Shown one piece after another: positions 26,363 to 36,552 of a stretch of 64,000 nt of DNA. The stretch's first letter is position 1. Every line of letters starts with the position of its first letter. This DNA comes from RUG12461 sp045661345 (GTDB lineage: Bacteria > Bacillota > Clostridia > Lachnospirales > Lachnospiraceae), in the NCBI GenBank assembly GCA_045661345.1, contig JAZRFM010000015.1, forward strand, positions 1 through 64,000, in the 5' to 3' direction. The translations under genes and the position numbers were made by a program. The notes under the pieces are model-generated. The model was not told where the DNA came from. It was given only the letters and a program-made list of their open reading frames with translations, and did no database searches.

Positions 26363-27709
26363 TTAGCAGACGCCCTGTGCAAGCATGGCATTTACCACTT
26401 TTTCAAATCCTGCGATGTTTGCGCCGGCGACATAGTTTCCTTCACAACCATACCGCTTCGCCGCGTCATCAATGTTGTGGAAGATGTTTACCATAATCTG
26501 CTGCAGCTTGCTGTCCACTTCCTCAAAGGACCAGGAAAGGCGCTCGGAGTTCTGGCTCATCTCCAGTGCGGACGTTGCCACACCGCCTGCATTTGCGGCC
26601 TTGCCGCCGATAAACCAGACGTTGTTTTCCTGCAGGTACTTCGTCGCTTCGATGGTGGTGGGCATATTGGCACCCTCGCAGACAGCTTTCACACCGTTCG
26701 CAACGAGCTGCTTTGCATCCTCGAGATCCAACTCGTTCTGCGTCGCACAGGGAAGTGCCACATCACATTTGATAGTCCACACACCGTGTTCGCCGCTCTT
26801 CTTCTCATGGTATTCCGCACTCTTTCTGGCAGCCGCGTATTCCGTCAGACGTGCACGCTTCACTTCCTTCACTTCGCGAAGCAGCTCTACATCAATTCCT
26901 TCCGGATCATAGATCCAGCCGGTGGAATCCGAGCAGGTCACAACCTTTGCACCCAGCTGCTGCGCCTTCTGCGTCGCATAGATTGCGACATTGCCGGCGC
27001 CGGAAATCGCGATGGTCTTTCCGGCAAGATCCTCACCGTGTGATTTGAACAGCTCCTGCGTGATATAGAGCAATCCGTAGCCCGTAGCTTCGGTACGGGC
27101 GAGAGACCCGCCATAGCTAAGCCCCTTGCCGGTGAGCACGCCTTCATACGTGCCTCGCAGCTTCTTATACATACCAAACATATAACCGATTTCACGTGCA
27201 CCGGTACCGATATCACCGGCCGGAACGTCCGTGTCAGCGCCGATATACTTATACAGCTCGGATATAAAGCTCTGGCAGAATGCCATCACCTCCCGATCCG
27301 ATTTTCCCTTGGGATCAAAATCAGAACCGCCCTTGCCGCCGCCGATGGGGAGGCTTGTGAGGCTGTTCTTGAAAATCTGTTCAAAGCCCAGAAACTTGAT
27401 AATGCCGATATTCACCGACGGATGGAGCCGGATCCCGCCCTTATAGGGTCCGATCGCGTTGTTAAACTGCACCCGATAACCGATATTGACCTGTACCTTT
27501 CCCTTGTCGTCTACCCACGGCACACGGAACTTGATCTGGCGGTCTGGTTCGGTAATCCTCTCCAGGATAGCCTCACGCCGGTACACTTCCTCGTTTGCCT
27601 CTACAACCGGCCGAAGCGAATCCAGCACTTCTTCTGCCGCCTGCAAAAACTCCGGCTCAGATGCATTCTTTTTCTTCAGTGATTCCAGTACTTCATCTAC
27701 GTAGCCCAT
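26363..27709 (-). CDS. gdhA: NADP-type glutamate dehydrogenase
   Basis: GdhA makes glutamate from 2-oxoglutarate and ammonium. The 448-residue length and motifs are typical: P-I-G-G-G-K-G-G-S-D-F-D-P with the catalytic lysine, D-V-P-A-G-D-I-G-T-G, and the dinucleotide fold A-I-S-G-A-G-N-V-A. Length and the P-K-G-K-S-D-R-E-V context favour the hexameric NADP(H) enzyme. It is monocistronic. Confidence 0.96.
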   Translation of the reverse strand: MGYVDEVLESLKKKNASEPEFLQAAEEVLDSLRPVVEANEEVYRREAILERITEPDRQIKFRVPWVDDKGKVQVNIGYRVQFNNAIGPYKGGIRLHPSVNIGIIKFLGFEQIFKNSLTSLPIGGGKGGSDFDPKGKSDREVMAFCQSFISELYKYIGADTDVPAGDIGTGAREIGYMFGMYKKLRGTYEGVLTGKGLSYGGSLARTEATGYGLLYITQELFKSHGEDLAGKTIAISGAGNVAIYATQKAQQLGAKVVTCSDSTGWIYDPEGIDVELLREVKEVKRARLTEYAAARKSAEYHEKKSGEHGVWTIKCDVALPCATQNELDLEDAKQLVANGVKAVCEGANMPTTIEATKYLQENNVWFIGGKAANAGGVATSALEMSQNSERLSWSFEEVDSKLQQIMVNIFHNIDDAAKRYGCEGNYVAGANIAGFEKVVNAMLAQGVC

Positions 27710-27817
27710 TGGTTTCTCTCCTTTACTGTAATGAATAGTTTCCGAACAAACCTATCATATTCCTCTTTTTTCCGATTGGCAATACCTGAGGAAGGGTGGG
27801 TATCACCCGACTCCCGT

Positions 27818-28324
27818 TTATTCCTCAAAAACCTGTTTGATACTGTCATAATGGAGGAATACTCCCTCTTCTCCGAGGGCTCTGATCTCTTCCTTCGTCG
27901 CCAGGGTAAAGCCGTCCGTCTCCCGTTCCTGAATCTTTACCTCCGATTCGGAAAAGTCCAGAATAAAGCAGTAGATATCTACAAAGTAGTTATCCTTCAA
28001 TTCCGGATTCTCCCGGGTGTAGGAAAACCGGTAGCCGCCTTGTGCCTCTCTCACATCCAGCCCGGTCTCCTCCAGTACTTCCCGGCAGACTGCGTCATAG
28101 GACTCCTCACCCGCCTTGACACCGCCACCAGACACTTCCCAATGACCGGGCGCCCAGGATTTGTCCGCCGCACGTCTCGTAATCAGAAACCGGCCGTCCG
28201 GTCTTTTCACCACGCCAAGTACCGTCAGATGAAATTCGCCGGGCTGCATGTTCCAGTCATTTCTTTTTATTGTCCGTCCGGTCTTCTGTTTTTTTTCGTC
28301 GTAAATATCCCAGTATTCTTCCAA
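27818..28324 (-). CDS. NUDIX hydrolase
   Basis: The Nudix box is complete: G-G-G-V-K-A-G-E-E-S then C-R-E-V-L-E-E-T-G-L, so it should hydrolyse a nucleoside-diphosphate-linked substrate. I start it at TTG 28324 (reads L-E-E-Y-W-D-I-Y-D), ten bases after the upstream stop and after an AGGGAG site. The frame stays open further upstream, but that part overlaps the preceding gene and looks random. Length is then 168 residues, normal for the family. Confidence 0.85.
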   Translation of the reverse strand: MEEYWDIYDEKKQKTGRTIKRNDWNMQPGEFHLTVLGVVKRPDGRFLITRRAADKSWAPGHWEVSGGGVKAGEESYDAVCREVLEETGLDVREAQGGYRFSYTRENPELKDNYFVDIYCFILDFSESEVKIQERETDGFTLATKEEIRALGEEGVFLHYDSIKQVFEE

Positions 28325-28334
28325 ACCGTCTCCC

Positions 28335-28883
28335 TCACTCTGCCGCTTTGCACTCCACGCGCCGGAGCGCAGGATGTTCCTTGCTTTTTTTGAATCCCTC
28401 CGCCCTGGCAAGACGTGATACATTCTCCAGATATCTGTCCACCGCAGTCTTCGCGTCCGGATATTGTGTCAGCGTCGCCTTTCCCCCGGCTTCCTCCACG
28501 TAAATGCGGTTGTAATCCACGTAGGCCACCGTGGTCATCCTGCCTGACGGATCGCAAAAGCTCTGCTGCATCACGATTGTCTCCGCTCCGGATTTGTTTC
28601 CGGTCTTTGGTTTTACGGACTTTGCCTTTTTTTCTTCCGCAGGCTGCTTTTCCTCCGGCGGCTGTTTTTCCTGCACTGGCTGCTTTTTTTCCACAGGTTG
28701 CTCTTTTTTTGCCGGCTGCTTTTCTTCTGCGGATTTCTTCTTCCTGCGTCCTACGGCAAGAAACTCCTCCGCCTCTGTTGAAAGCTCCACCTGTTCCTCG
28801 CTGGCCTTCGCTTTTTTCGGCTGGTAAGGATCATTTCCGAAAAGATTCAGTTGCCCGTCCAGATCGTTTTTTCCCACAGTCAT
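28335..28883 (-). CDS. hypothetical protein with Lys/Glu/Pro-rich repeats
   Basis: This 182-residue protein has a middle of degenerate E-K-Q-P repeats (about residues 50-95) and a C-terminal domain with Y-V-D-Y-N-R-I-Y-V and D-A-K-T-A-V-D-R-Y-L. I do not recognise it. It lacks a signal peptide and lies ten bases before the NUDIX gene. Confidence 0.65.
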   Translation of the reverse strand: MTVGKNDLDGQLNLFGNDPYQPKKAKASEEQVELSTEAEEFLAVGRRKKKSAEEKQPAKKEQPVEKKQPVQEKQPPEEKQPAEEKKAKSVKPKTGNKSGAETIVMQQSFCDPSGRMTTVAYVDYNRIYVEEAGGKATLTQYPDAKTAVDRYLENVSRLARAEGFKKSKEHPALRRVECKAAE

Positions 28884-28980
28884 TTCCTTTCAAAACGAAA
28901 AACTACCCTGCCATTATAAACGATTCCCACGCTTGTTTCAAATGTGGAAATCCCATGTCGCTTATGATAGGATGAAAAAG

Positions 28981-29625
28981 ATGAAGGTTGATCGGGAGCT
29001 GAAAAAAGGAATCGAGGAAATGCGCTGCGGGGAACAGAGAGGGTTTGTTGTTTTCTTCAATAAGACCTTCCAGTTTACGTGCCTTTGGACCACCAGACTC
29101 ACTTCCGATACGGTTCGAAGAGATGATTTTCTCTCGGAATTCTATCCTTATGTCCTGCTCCACATCGCCGATCTTCAGGATGATGAGGCTGTTTTCCCCT
29201 GGCTGGAGAAGCTTCTGCCGGTATTCTACGAAATCTGGACCGGTTCTGCCTACGCAGATGCCATCCGTATCGTGCATCCCAATTTGCCGGATGATTCCGA
29301 GATCCGTGCCTCCGCCTCCATTGTCTGGAATCAGATCAGTAAAAAGCTTCATTTCCCGGAAAAACCCAAAAAACAGCGCATCCCGTCCGTTTTCATCCTT
29401 CTTGCCTTTGCTGCCGCAGCCCTCTTTCTGGTCTGCATTCTGGTCTATCAGAAGCAGCATATTCCCACCGCAGATCAGGAAATGATCGACCGTATCAACG
29501 AAGAAAACCTGCATTACAGTACGGATTCCGAATTAGACGAATATCTCACCAACACCCATGTCACAGAGCAGGAAAATACCATTGTAGAAGTAGAGGAGAT
29601 TATCCATGAACCAGCTTCCGAATGA
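28981..29625 (+). CDS. membrane protein with sigma-factor-like N-terminus
   Basis: The N-terminal ~120 residues (M-K-V-D-R-E-L-K-K-G-I-E-E-M-R) resemble the region-2-like start of sigma-70-related proteins in Lachnospiraceae. One membrane segment follows near residues 140-160, and then an acidic tail. I start it at ATG 28981 after AGGA; in-frame ATGs lie upstream at 28972 and 28933. A membrane-tethered sigma-like regulator is possible but unproven. The next gene overlaps its end. Confidence 0.65.
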   Translation: MKVDRELKKGIEEMRCGEQRGFVVFFNKTFQFTCLWTTRLTSDTVRRDDFLSEFYPYVLLHIADLQDDEAVFPWLEKLLPVFYEIWTGSAYADAIRIVHPNLPDDSEIRASASIVWNQISKKLHFPEKPKKQRIPSVFILLAFAAAALFLVCILVYQKQHIPTADQEMIDRINEENLHYSTDSELDEYLTNTHVTEQENTIVEVEEIIHEPASE

Positions 29626-29785
29626 TCCCGTATTGCTGCTCTCCGTCGTCAATACCGCCCTGCGGGACCGTTTCCCGACACTGGAACGTTTCTGCGCAGC
29701 GTATATGATCCCGGAGGATGCGATCAAAGAAAAGATGAAGGGTATCGGTTATACCTACGACCCGGACGAAAATCAGTTTACCTGA
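29606..29785 (+). CDS. DUF4250-like small protein
   Basis: This 59-residue reading frame starts M-N-Q-L-P-N-D-P-V-L-L-L-S-V-V-N-T and continues L-R-D-R-F, the DUF4250 pattern I know from Firmicutes. Function is unknown. GTAGAGGAG lies just upstream. The start overlaps the preceding gene by 20 bases and the 3' end overlaps the convergent zinc-ribbon gene by 13. Confidence 0.8.
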   Translation: MNQLPNDPVLLLSVVNTALRDRFPTLERFCAAYMIPEDAIKEKMKGIGYTYDPDENQFT

Positions 29786-30216
29786 TCCGGAGGAATCTCC
29801 GGCTGGGGGACAGCTTCGGGGGCGGCCTCCGGCACTGCTTCCGGTGCAGGCACTTCCTCGGGGATCTCTCCGGCTTCCGTGGTTATTTCCTCATAAGCCG
29901 CAGCCTCCGTACGCCACAGATACGGATTTGATGCCAGATAATCGGAAGTCTTTTCCCGGAAGAGATGAATATCCAGAAATACGAACAGGGCAATGGCCAT
30001 GATCAGCAATGCGATTGTCAGATTCAGCTTTGCCTGGCGGTTCTTTAAAAACACATATCCACATTTCGGACACTCCCGTTTCACAACCAGCGAAACCGTT
30101 TTCCCGCAGTGCGGACATTCCTTCAAAAAAACCATCTGCAGCACAAAGCGAATCGTCAGAAAGACGATCAATACAATGATCAGGATGATGAGAATATTGA
30201 CGATAGTCTGATTCAT
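29773..30216 (-). CDS. membrane protein with double-CxxC zinc ribbon
   Basis: The 147-residue protein has membrane segments near residues 7-28 and 68-85. Between them lies a zinc ribbon with two C-x-x-C pairs (C-P-H-C-G-K and C-P-K-C-G-Y). The C-terminal tail is rich in Pro, Glu and Ala (repeats of P-E-A-V/A). Function is unknown. Confidence 0.75.
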   Translation of the reverse strand: MNQTIVNILIILIIVLIVFLTIRFVLQMVFLKECPHCGKTVSLVVKRECPKCGYVFLKNRQAKLNLTIALLIMAIALFVFLDIHLFREKTSDYLASNPYLWRTEAAAYEEITTEAGEIPEEVPAPEAVPEAAPEAVPQPEIPPDQVN

Positions 30217-30271
30217 GTGTTGCGTACCCTATCCCAAAAAAGGTATGATACAAACAGGGAGGAAAATACCA

Positions 30272-30838
30272 ATGGCAAAACTTTATTATTATTACGGCGC
30301 GATGGGAAGCTCCAAAACCGCAAACGCACTGATGACACGCTTCAACTATCAGGAGGTCGGACAGAATGCACTCCTCGTAAAGCCTGCCATCGATACCAGA
30401 GACGGTGTAAAAACGGTCTCCTCCCGTATCGGTTTGTCACAGGCGTGTATCCTGCTGGAGGATCTGGAAACCTACAGCGATGAACAGATCCAGTCCTATG
30501 ACTGCATCATCGTGGATGAAATCCAGTTTGCAACCCCCGCTCAGATCGACTTTCTTTCGGATATCGCGGACTTTTTGAATGTACCTGTTGTCTGCTATGG
30601 TCTCCGGGCGGACTTCCAAAACAAGCTCTTTCCCGGAAGTGAACGGCTCATCGCCATCTGCGATGTCATCAAGGAGCTGAAAACGGTCTGCTGGTGCGGC
30701 AGAAAAGCAACCTGTAACGCCCGTTACAACGAAAACGGTATTGTGCGGGACGGTGAGCAGGTCGTACTCGGTGCCAATGACAGCTACGTTGCACTTTGCC
30801 GCAAACATTACAAACAAGGACAACTGAGGCAAGACTGA
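30272..30838 (+). CDS. tdk: thymidine kinase
   Basis: Tdk phosphorylates thymidine in the salvage pathway. It has the P-loop G-A-M-G-S-S-K-T at 9-16, the Walker B-like D-E-I-Q-F, and a zinc site built from C-W-C-G and the later C-R-K-H-Y. ATG 30272 follows AGGGAGG. At 188 residues it has the usual size. Confidence 0.96.
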   Translation: MAKLYYYYGAMGSSKTANALMTRFNYQEVGQNALLVKPAIDTRDGVKTVSSRIGLSQACILLEDLETYSDEQIQSYDCIIVDEIQFATPAQIDFLSDIADFLNVPVVCYGLRADFQNKLFPGSERLIAICDVIKELKTVCWCGRKATCNARYNENGIVRDGEQVVLGANDSYVALCRKHYKQGQLRQD

Positions 30839-30857
30839 TCATACCAATCTTGCCTCA
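30825..30857. terminator. stem-loop between tdk and chemotaxis receptor gene
   Basis: TGAGGCAAGA (30825-30834) pairs perfectly with TCTTGCCTCA (30848-30857) around the tdk stop. There is no clean T-run, so its efficiency as a terminator is uncertain. Confidence 0.55.
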
Positions 30858-30886
30858 GCGCCTCTGCAATCCATATATGTTCTTTT

Positions 30887-32986
30887 TTATTCCGCTTCTT
30901 CTTTTGCCTCGATTGCCGGCTGATCGTCAGACGACAGCTTGAAGCGTCCCACCGTCGTATTCAGGTTTTCCGCAATCTCCTGCTGCTGACCGGACATCGT
31001 GGAAATGTTGTCCACATGATCCGCCACCACTTCGATGGAGCTCATGATCTGGTTGCTGCTGTCGGTGGTGTTCTGGGTTGCCTCTGCGATATTCTGGATC
31101 GCGTCGGTTACCTCTCCCATAATATGCTTGATATTAGCGGACATCTCCGAAATGTTGTTGCTCTTCTCCTGGAATCTCGCCGCATCTCCGCCATACTGAC
31201 CCGCGACCTCCACAAACAGCCGATAATCCGGTGATACCGTATTCTCTACAAAATCAAGAAGGCCGTTTGCCGCACCGGTCAGGTCATTAAAGGCTCCCTG
31301 CACCTGGGCGATGGTATCCTGGATCTTGCCGACCGCCTCTGAGGTGCTGCCCGCCAGGCTTCCGATCTCCGTCGCCACAACCGCGAATCCTCTCCCGGCT
31401 TCTCCGGCTCTCGCCGCCTCAATGGAAGCATTCAGGGAAAGGAGGTTGATCTGCTCGGCTATGTTACTGATCACATCTGTCAGCTCACTGATGCTTTCCA
31501 CAACCTTGGCATTTTCAATACTCTGGTTCAGCCTGGTGCTGAACTGCTCCGTCATACGGATGGCGGATTCGGAAGATTCCGAACTCTGCTTTTCGATCCC
31601 TGCCGCACGCTCCTGAATCTCTTTGCTCATCTGCATGCTCTCCTCCGCTTCGCCGGCAAGCAGACTGACATTCGAAAGAACTTCTTCCGTGGAAGCATTC
31701 ACTTCCTCCGTGGCCGCGCTGGTGGTCATCATATCCTCATTGACGCTGTTCATCAGCTTCTGAATGGACTCAAACTGCTCTGACAGCTCCGCTGCCGCAA
31801 CGGAAAGCCTTGTACTGGATTCATCAATATTCAGCGCATATTTCGCTATACCGCTGATGACATCCCGGTTGCTTCCGTACATCTCGTTCAGGGAGGTACT
31901 CATCAGACCGAGCTCATCCACTGTCCGTACCTCAATGGGATCCACAGAGAAATCCCCCTCTGCCAGCTGACCGGCAAAGTTTTTGACTCTCCCGATCCCC
32001 TTTGAAATGCCCCGGATCTGGAACACCACGATCAGGATCTCCAGAACGATGGCGACTGCCGTCACAATCATCAGCAGGATAAACAGCTGCTGGATCGGCT
32101 GATTGATCTCGGTCTCCGGCATACGGATGATTACTTTCCATCCGGTAGACGGGATCGTCGTATAGTAAAGATCCGTCGTTCCATAGGTCGGATCCTGATA
32201 AGCCGTCTCACCCTCCTCGCCTGCCATCACAGTAGCGCCTGCGGCCGCAAGGCTTGCATTGCTGTCCGATGTAATAGGCGTTGCGGAACTCACCAGGCTC
32301 TCATCGACACCGGCCATGTAAACACCGTTGCTGTCAAGCAGCATCCCTGTGCCGCTCTTGCCGACCTGGATACTGTTTACCATATCCTGAATAGAGGAAA
32401 GCTCCATATCCACCGTCACACAGCCGATAAACTCACCGTCAGCGATGATGGGCGCGGAGCAGGAACTCATCACAAGACCTGTGGTCTCATCATAATACGG
32501 ATTTGTGATCGTCGCGCCGGTGGAGTTTTTGGCATTCAGATAATACTCCTGATTAAAATAATCATAATCTGCATTGCTGTAATCATAGGTCACCTTAATC
32601 TCGCCGCCGTCCTTATAAATATAGGGACCCATGTATTCCTGACTTTTGACGAACTTATAAGGTTCAAACCAGATCCCGCTGCCGAGCACGGCATCATTTC
32701 CGGAAATGATCTCACCCAGCATGGTCTCATACGCGTTTAGGCTCGTATAGCCGTATGTCGCAGCCACCGAACGTGCGATCACCTCTGCCATCGTCGTAAC
32801 CGTATTCAGAGAATTCTCCACATTCTCCTCCGCGGCTTTCATCTCCGCCTGCATCCGTCCTTCGATCTGATTTCTGATTGTGTTGCGGCTGTTAATCACA
32901 CTGATCATTGTCAGGATCACCATGGATGCGATCAAAACCGGAACAATGATCGCCAGCATTCTGGTGCTGATCTTTCTAAACTTCAT
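30887..32986 (-). CDS. methyl-accepting chemotaxis protein with dCache sensor
   Basis: The 699-residue receptor has a first membrane segment (about 11-31) and a periplasm-side dCache-like sensor (about 40-285, including the W-F-E-P-Y region). A second membrane segment lies near 300-325, followed by HAMP and then the signalling domain. The conserved hairpin tip reads L-S-L-N-A-S-I-E-A-A-R-A-G-E-A-G-R-G-F-A-V-V-A. The ligand is unknown. It fits the motility genes earlier in the window. Confidence 0.95.
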   Translation of the reverse strand: MKFRKISTRMLAIIVPVLIASMVILTMISVINSRNTIRNQIEGRMQAEMKAAEENVENSLNTVTTMAEVIARSVAATYGYTSLNAYETMLGEIISGNDAVLGSGIWFEPYKFVKSQEYMGPYIYKDGGEIKVTYDYSNADYDYFNQEYYLNAKNSTGATITNPYYDETTGLVMSSCSAPIIADGEFIGCVTVDMELSSIQDMVNSIQVGKSGTGMLLDSNGVYMAGVDESLVSSATPITSDSNASLAAAGATVMAGEEGETAYQDPTYGTTDLYYTTIPSTGWKVIIRMPETEINQPIQQLFILLMIVTAVAIVLEILIVVFQIRGISKGIGRVKNFAGQLAEGDFSVDPIEVRTVDELGLMSTSLNEMYGSNRDVISGIAKYALNIDESSTRLSVAAAELSEQFESIQKLMNSVNEDMMTTSAATEEVNASTEEVLSNVSLLAGEAEESMQMSKEIQERAAGIEKQSSESSESAIRMTEQFSTRLNQSIENAKVVESISELTDVISNIAEQINLLSLNASIEAARAGEAGRGFAVVATEIGSLAGSTSEAVGKIQDTIAQVQGAFNDLTGAANGLLDFVENTVSPDYRLFVEVAGQYGGDAARFQEKSNNISEMSANIKHIMGEVTDAIQNIAEATQNTTDSSNQIMSSIEVVADHVDNISTMSGQQQEIAENLNTTVGRFKLSSDDQPAIEAKEEAE

Positions 32987-33090
32987 ACCTTCCCTCCTGT
33001 CTTGCAGACTACTGTTGCCCCATCTTTCAGAACACTGTCAGATACGTTATTTTATCATAGTTTTTGATGGAAAGCCACCTATTCGAGCCT

Positions 33091-35331
33091 TTATTTCTCT
33101 TTCTTTCTCCGTACCGTTTTTTCATAACGGAAGGACGAGATCAACATCAATGCGCCGAACAGCAGCAGGATGATGACAAAAACATTCCGATAGGTCGTCA
33201 TATCCGCGGTTTTCGGCATATCTGCCGTGCCGGCAGGCTTTGCGGGAGTGTCATTTTCCGTCTTCTCCCCGGTTGAAGAGGAAGTCCCGCCGGTTCCCGA
33301 CACGGCAGAGGACGACCCGGTCGAGCCGCCGGCGGCTGCCGTACCGGACGACTCCGTGTCCTTCTTTTCCGGAAGGGTGTTTCCCTCTCTCACAATCACC
33401 GGAGGAGCGGTATCCCCCGACGCCGCAGAGGTATCCGCCGAAGCCGTATAAAGAACCGCATACGGGGTAAAATGCGTGGTCGTAAAGACCAGCAGATTTT
33501 TCCCTCCCTCCCGGCGGATCACCGGATCAATGCTTTGATCGAGAACATGCTCATCGTCTCCCTTGACCGTCAGGACCTGAAAGGTGCCAATGGATGGATC
33601 CATGCTGTCAGGAAGGGTCATGGTCACGGTACAGCTGCCGAAGTCGTCCACCTCATTTCCCGTCGCATCCCTGACCGCCATCTCATAGTAGACCCCCTCC
33701 GTATATCCGGAAAGTGTATCGGATGCCTGTACAAGTGTGTAGAGTGAGGAAGATCCGGGATCTTCCAGTTCTTCGATATAGAGCTTCCGGTCACTGCCTC
33801 CGTTCGTGGTCAGGGTTGCGGATATCTCGGGCATCTCCTCATGACTTCCTTCCACCGCGATCTCGTACTGGTTCGCCGCATCAAATAGAAACCCATACTC
33901 CGTCATAACAGTCGTCTCGAAGGTCACGTACGTCGTATTGCCGGCTGTTGTCATGGTGAGTCCCGGATTGGAATTCAGCGTACCATCTGCGTTGACGCCC
34001 ACCAGATTCACACGGCCGTTTTCCGGTGACATGTCATCCGGAAGTGCCATCGTGATCGTGCAGGTCCCAAAGTCGGTGATCACATTGCCGCCGGAGAGCG
34101 CATCCGTCAGGGTCAGGGTAAACGCGCTCAGATCCGTATACTGATAGGTTCCGTTTGACTGAATCAGCGGCTGGAGAATCGCGGCCTCAGAAGGTTCGAT
34201 TTGAAGATAACGGCTGCCGGAAAACTTCGACGACAGGCTCGCCGTGGTCTTGTTGGCAGAGGCACAGTCCTTCCTGTGATCCGTAACCTGAACAGATCCA
34301 TTCGCATCCGCGTTGCCGAAATAGGCGATGGCAAATTCCCCCGTATGATCCGACCGAAAGGTCAGATAGTCCGTCCCGTCCGGTGTGCCGCTTTCCTCAC
34401 CCATATCTGTATTCAGGGATCCATCCGGATTTACGGAAAACAGCTTGACTCTTCCTTCGGACAGCTTCATCGTATCCGGCAGAGCCATCTGGATCATCAG
34501 TGTCCCGTAGCCTGAAGCCGAGCCGTCGTTCAGGAGCGGCGTCCCCTTTTCATCCGTGAGCGAGATCGTGAAAATGCTGAGGTTATCATAGGCATAGCTT
34601 CCGTTCTGTTCCAGCAGCCCTTTGATGGTGTTGTCCGTACTCCGGAGCATCACGATGCGGTCGGTCTTTAAGTCATTGCTGATGGTGGCCGTGGTTTTAT
34701 CGCCCTTTGTCGTATCCGAGCGTTCATCCTGTACCTTCGTCACGGGCTTTTCATGATAGACCAGCGCAAATTCCCCGCGGGAATAATTGGCATAGCTGAA
34801 ATACAAAGAGATATGATCGGTTCCGGCGGCGATTTCCTCGGATGTTACAAGTCCGAGACCGTCATCCGTCAGACCGAGTACCGAGATGGCGCCTTCCTTA
34901 CGGTATGCTTCGGGCAGCGTCAGAAGCATGGTCATGGACTGATAAGAGACGGGCGTCTGCTCCTGCGTCCCGGTCACGGAAAGGGAGAAGGCGCTCCTCG
35001 TATCGGAATTATAAAAAGCATTCGTATCATACAGGGCTTTCGATGCGAGATCATCCATCTTTGCAAAAATCTCGCCCCCCGCGGAATCATTGATGGTAAG
35101 GGCTGCCGGTGCCGAAAGCCCGGTGGCTGTGGCAGAGCTTTTCTGTGCCAGATCCTTCACCGCGGCACGATTATCCGTCACATCGAGGATCGACGCAGCG
35201 CTTTCCGTTTCCTGTGCCGGCTCCGCAAGCAGATTCACCGGCACGATTGCAATCGCAAGTGCCAGAATCAAAGAAGAAATGCCGACAATTCTCCGGATTT
35301 TTCTGAATCGGGCTTTCTGTTTCTTTTGCAT
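33091..35331 (-). CDS. cell-wall-anchored repeat surface protein (PKTA-type sorting signal)
   Basis: The 746-residue protein has an N-terminal signal peptide (membrane segment about 13-34). It has four related ~130-residue beta-rich repeats, each with a T-M-x-L-P-D-type strand, and a Ser/Thr/Gly-rich stalk. At the end comes a sorting signal: M-P-K-T-A-D, a hydrophobic segment, and a K-T-V-R-R-K-K-E-K tail. The sortase gene is 35 bases upstream on the same strand, so this is its probable substrate. The repeats are of unknown function. Confidence 0.85.
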   Translation of the reverse strand: MQKKQKARFRKIRRIVGISSLILALAIAIVPVNLLAEPAQETESAASILDVTDNRAAVKDLAQKSSATATGLSAPAALTINDSAGGEIFAKMDDLASKALYDTNAFYNSDTRSAFSLSVTGTQEQTPVSYQSMTMLLTLPEAYRKEGAISVLGLTDDGLGLVTSEEIAAGTDHISLYFSYANYSRGEFALVYHEKPVTKVQDERSDTTKGDKTTATISNDLKTDRIVMLRSTDNTIKGLLEQNGSYAYDNLSIFTISLTDEKGTPLLNDGSASGYGTLMIQMALPDTMKLSEGRVKLFSVNPDGSLNTDMGEESGTPDGTDYLTFRSDHTGEFAIAYFGNADANGSVQVTDHRKDCASANKTTASLSSKFSGSRYLQIEPSEAAILQPLIQSNGTYQYTDLSAFTLTLTDALSGGNVITDFGTCTITMALPDDMSPENGRVNLVGVNADGTLNSNPGLTMTTAGNTTYVTFETTVMTEYGFLFDAANQYEIAVEGSHEEMPEISATLTTNGGSDRKLYIEELEDPGSSSLYTLVQASDTLSGYTEGVYYEMAVRDATGNEVDDFGSCTVTMTLPDSMDPSIGTFQVLTVKGDDEHVLDQSIDPVIRREGGKNLLVFTTTHFTPYAVLYTASADTSAASGDTAPPVIVREGNTLPEKKDTESSGTAAAGGSTGSSSAVSGTGGTSSSTGEKTENDTPAKPAGTADMPKTADMTTYRNVFVIILLLFGALMLISSFRYEKTVRRKKEK

Positions 35332-35366
35332 CTGGGGTTCCTTCCGTCCAAAACAAATCGGACAAC

Positions 35367-36344
35367 TCAGTCCTCTGACCTGCTGCGCGCCACAATCACC
35401 AGCCTTCCATTATCCCTGGTGTAATCACAGGTGGATAACGTCAGCAGGTCATCCCCATATTCCACCGAGACATCCGTGGGATATAACGACTGCTGCTTTG
35501 CCGCGGAAACATACGCATCAAAGGACTCTTTTGAGTCGATCTCTATATAGTCATAATAATGGAAATCCCGTGTATCCGCAAGATTGGTCGAGGACAGAAA
35601 CACGGCAAAAATCTCATAATTTCGGCTGTCAAACAGAGAGTCGTAACGAACGATGGGATGTTCCCTGACATACGCCGGATCTTTATAGTTTTTCAATGCA
35701 CCGAACATAAACCCGGATTTCATGTTATGTCCGTGAATCAGAAGGTGATCCTCCTGTCCGTCGGCACTGCAGCGTTTGTCCAGCACAAGGAGACCGTTGA
35801 CATCCGGTTCCCGGTCAAAATTATGAGACAGATAAAAATCGTTGTCATCGGATCTGTGCATCACGGGATAATCCACGACAGTCTCCGGTATGGTCAGCCA
35901 TCCGCAGAAATCATTGTTTCTCTGGTAAAGCTGCCAGTATTTTTCCCGGCGTTCCGGGGATAAAGGCTCGGTGAAGGCGCCTTCCACCGTTTCTGTTTCG
36001 GGCGGTCTTTCTGTCTGTGGTCGATCCGGCAGCTCTGATGTTGTCACAGTCTCTCCTTCCGGTGCCGCAGAAACAAATTCCTGCAATGCCGCAACATTTT
36101 CCCTGCTCTGCCCGTCCTGAAGCAGCTCTCTTCCCATAAAGATTCCCAGCACCACAAGCACACCCGCAAGAATGATGAGAGAAACATTACGAAACAGCTT
36201 CCCATATGCTGAGGGAACCGCAACGATCTCCACCTGCTCTTCGTACTCCGCGCGGCTTTGCTCTGTTGTCTTATAAAACTGTTTTTTCAGCTCTTCCTTC
36301 CGGTTTTGCCTGCGGGATGACTGTTGTTCCGGTTGTTTTTGCAT
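35367..36344 (-). CDS. srtB: class B sortase
   Basis: This 325-residue transpeptidase has a basic cytosolic start, one membrane segment (about 54-70), and the sortase catalytic domain. The catalytic residues are His in I-H-G-H-N-M, Cys in T-L-S-T-C-D-Y, and Arg in G-R-L-V-I-V-A-R. The T-L-S-T-C context and G-W-L-T-I-P start mark class B. It would attach the adjacent PKTA-type protein to peptidoglycan. Confidence 0.93.
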   Translation of the reverse strand: MQKQPEQQSSRRQNRKEELKKQFYKTTEQSRAEYEEQVEIVAVPSAYGKLFRNVSLIILAGVLVVLGIFMGRELLQDGQSRENVAALQEFVSAAPEGETVTTSELPDRPQTERPPETETVEGAFTEPLSPERREKYWQLYQRNNDFCGWLTIPETVVDYPVMHRSDDNDFYLSHNFDREPDVNGLLVLDKRCSADGQEDHLLIHGHNMKSGFMFGALKNYKDPAYVREHPIVRYDSLFDSRNYEIFAVFLSSTNLADTRDFHYYDYIEIDSKESFDAYVSAAKQQSLYPTDVSVEYGDDLLTLSTCDYTRDNGRLVIVARSRSED

Positions 36345-36423
36345 ACTTCATCTCATATATATTGATCACGTTATCATCGTTTACATAAGAAAAAAGAAGC
36401 AGAAACCCGCTCCTTTCCAAAAA

Positions 36424-36552
<129 letters not shown>
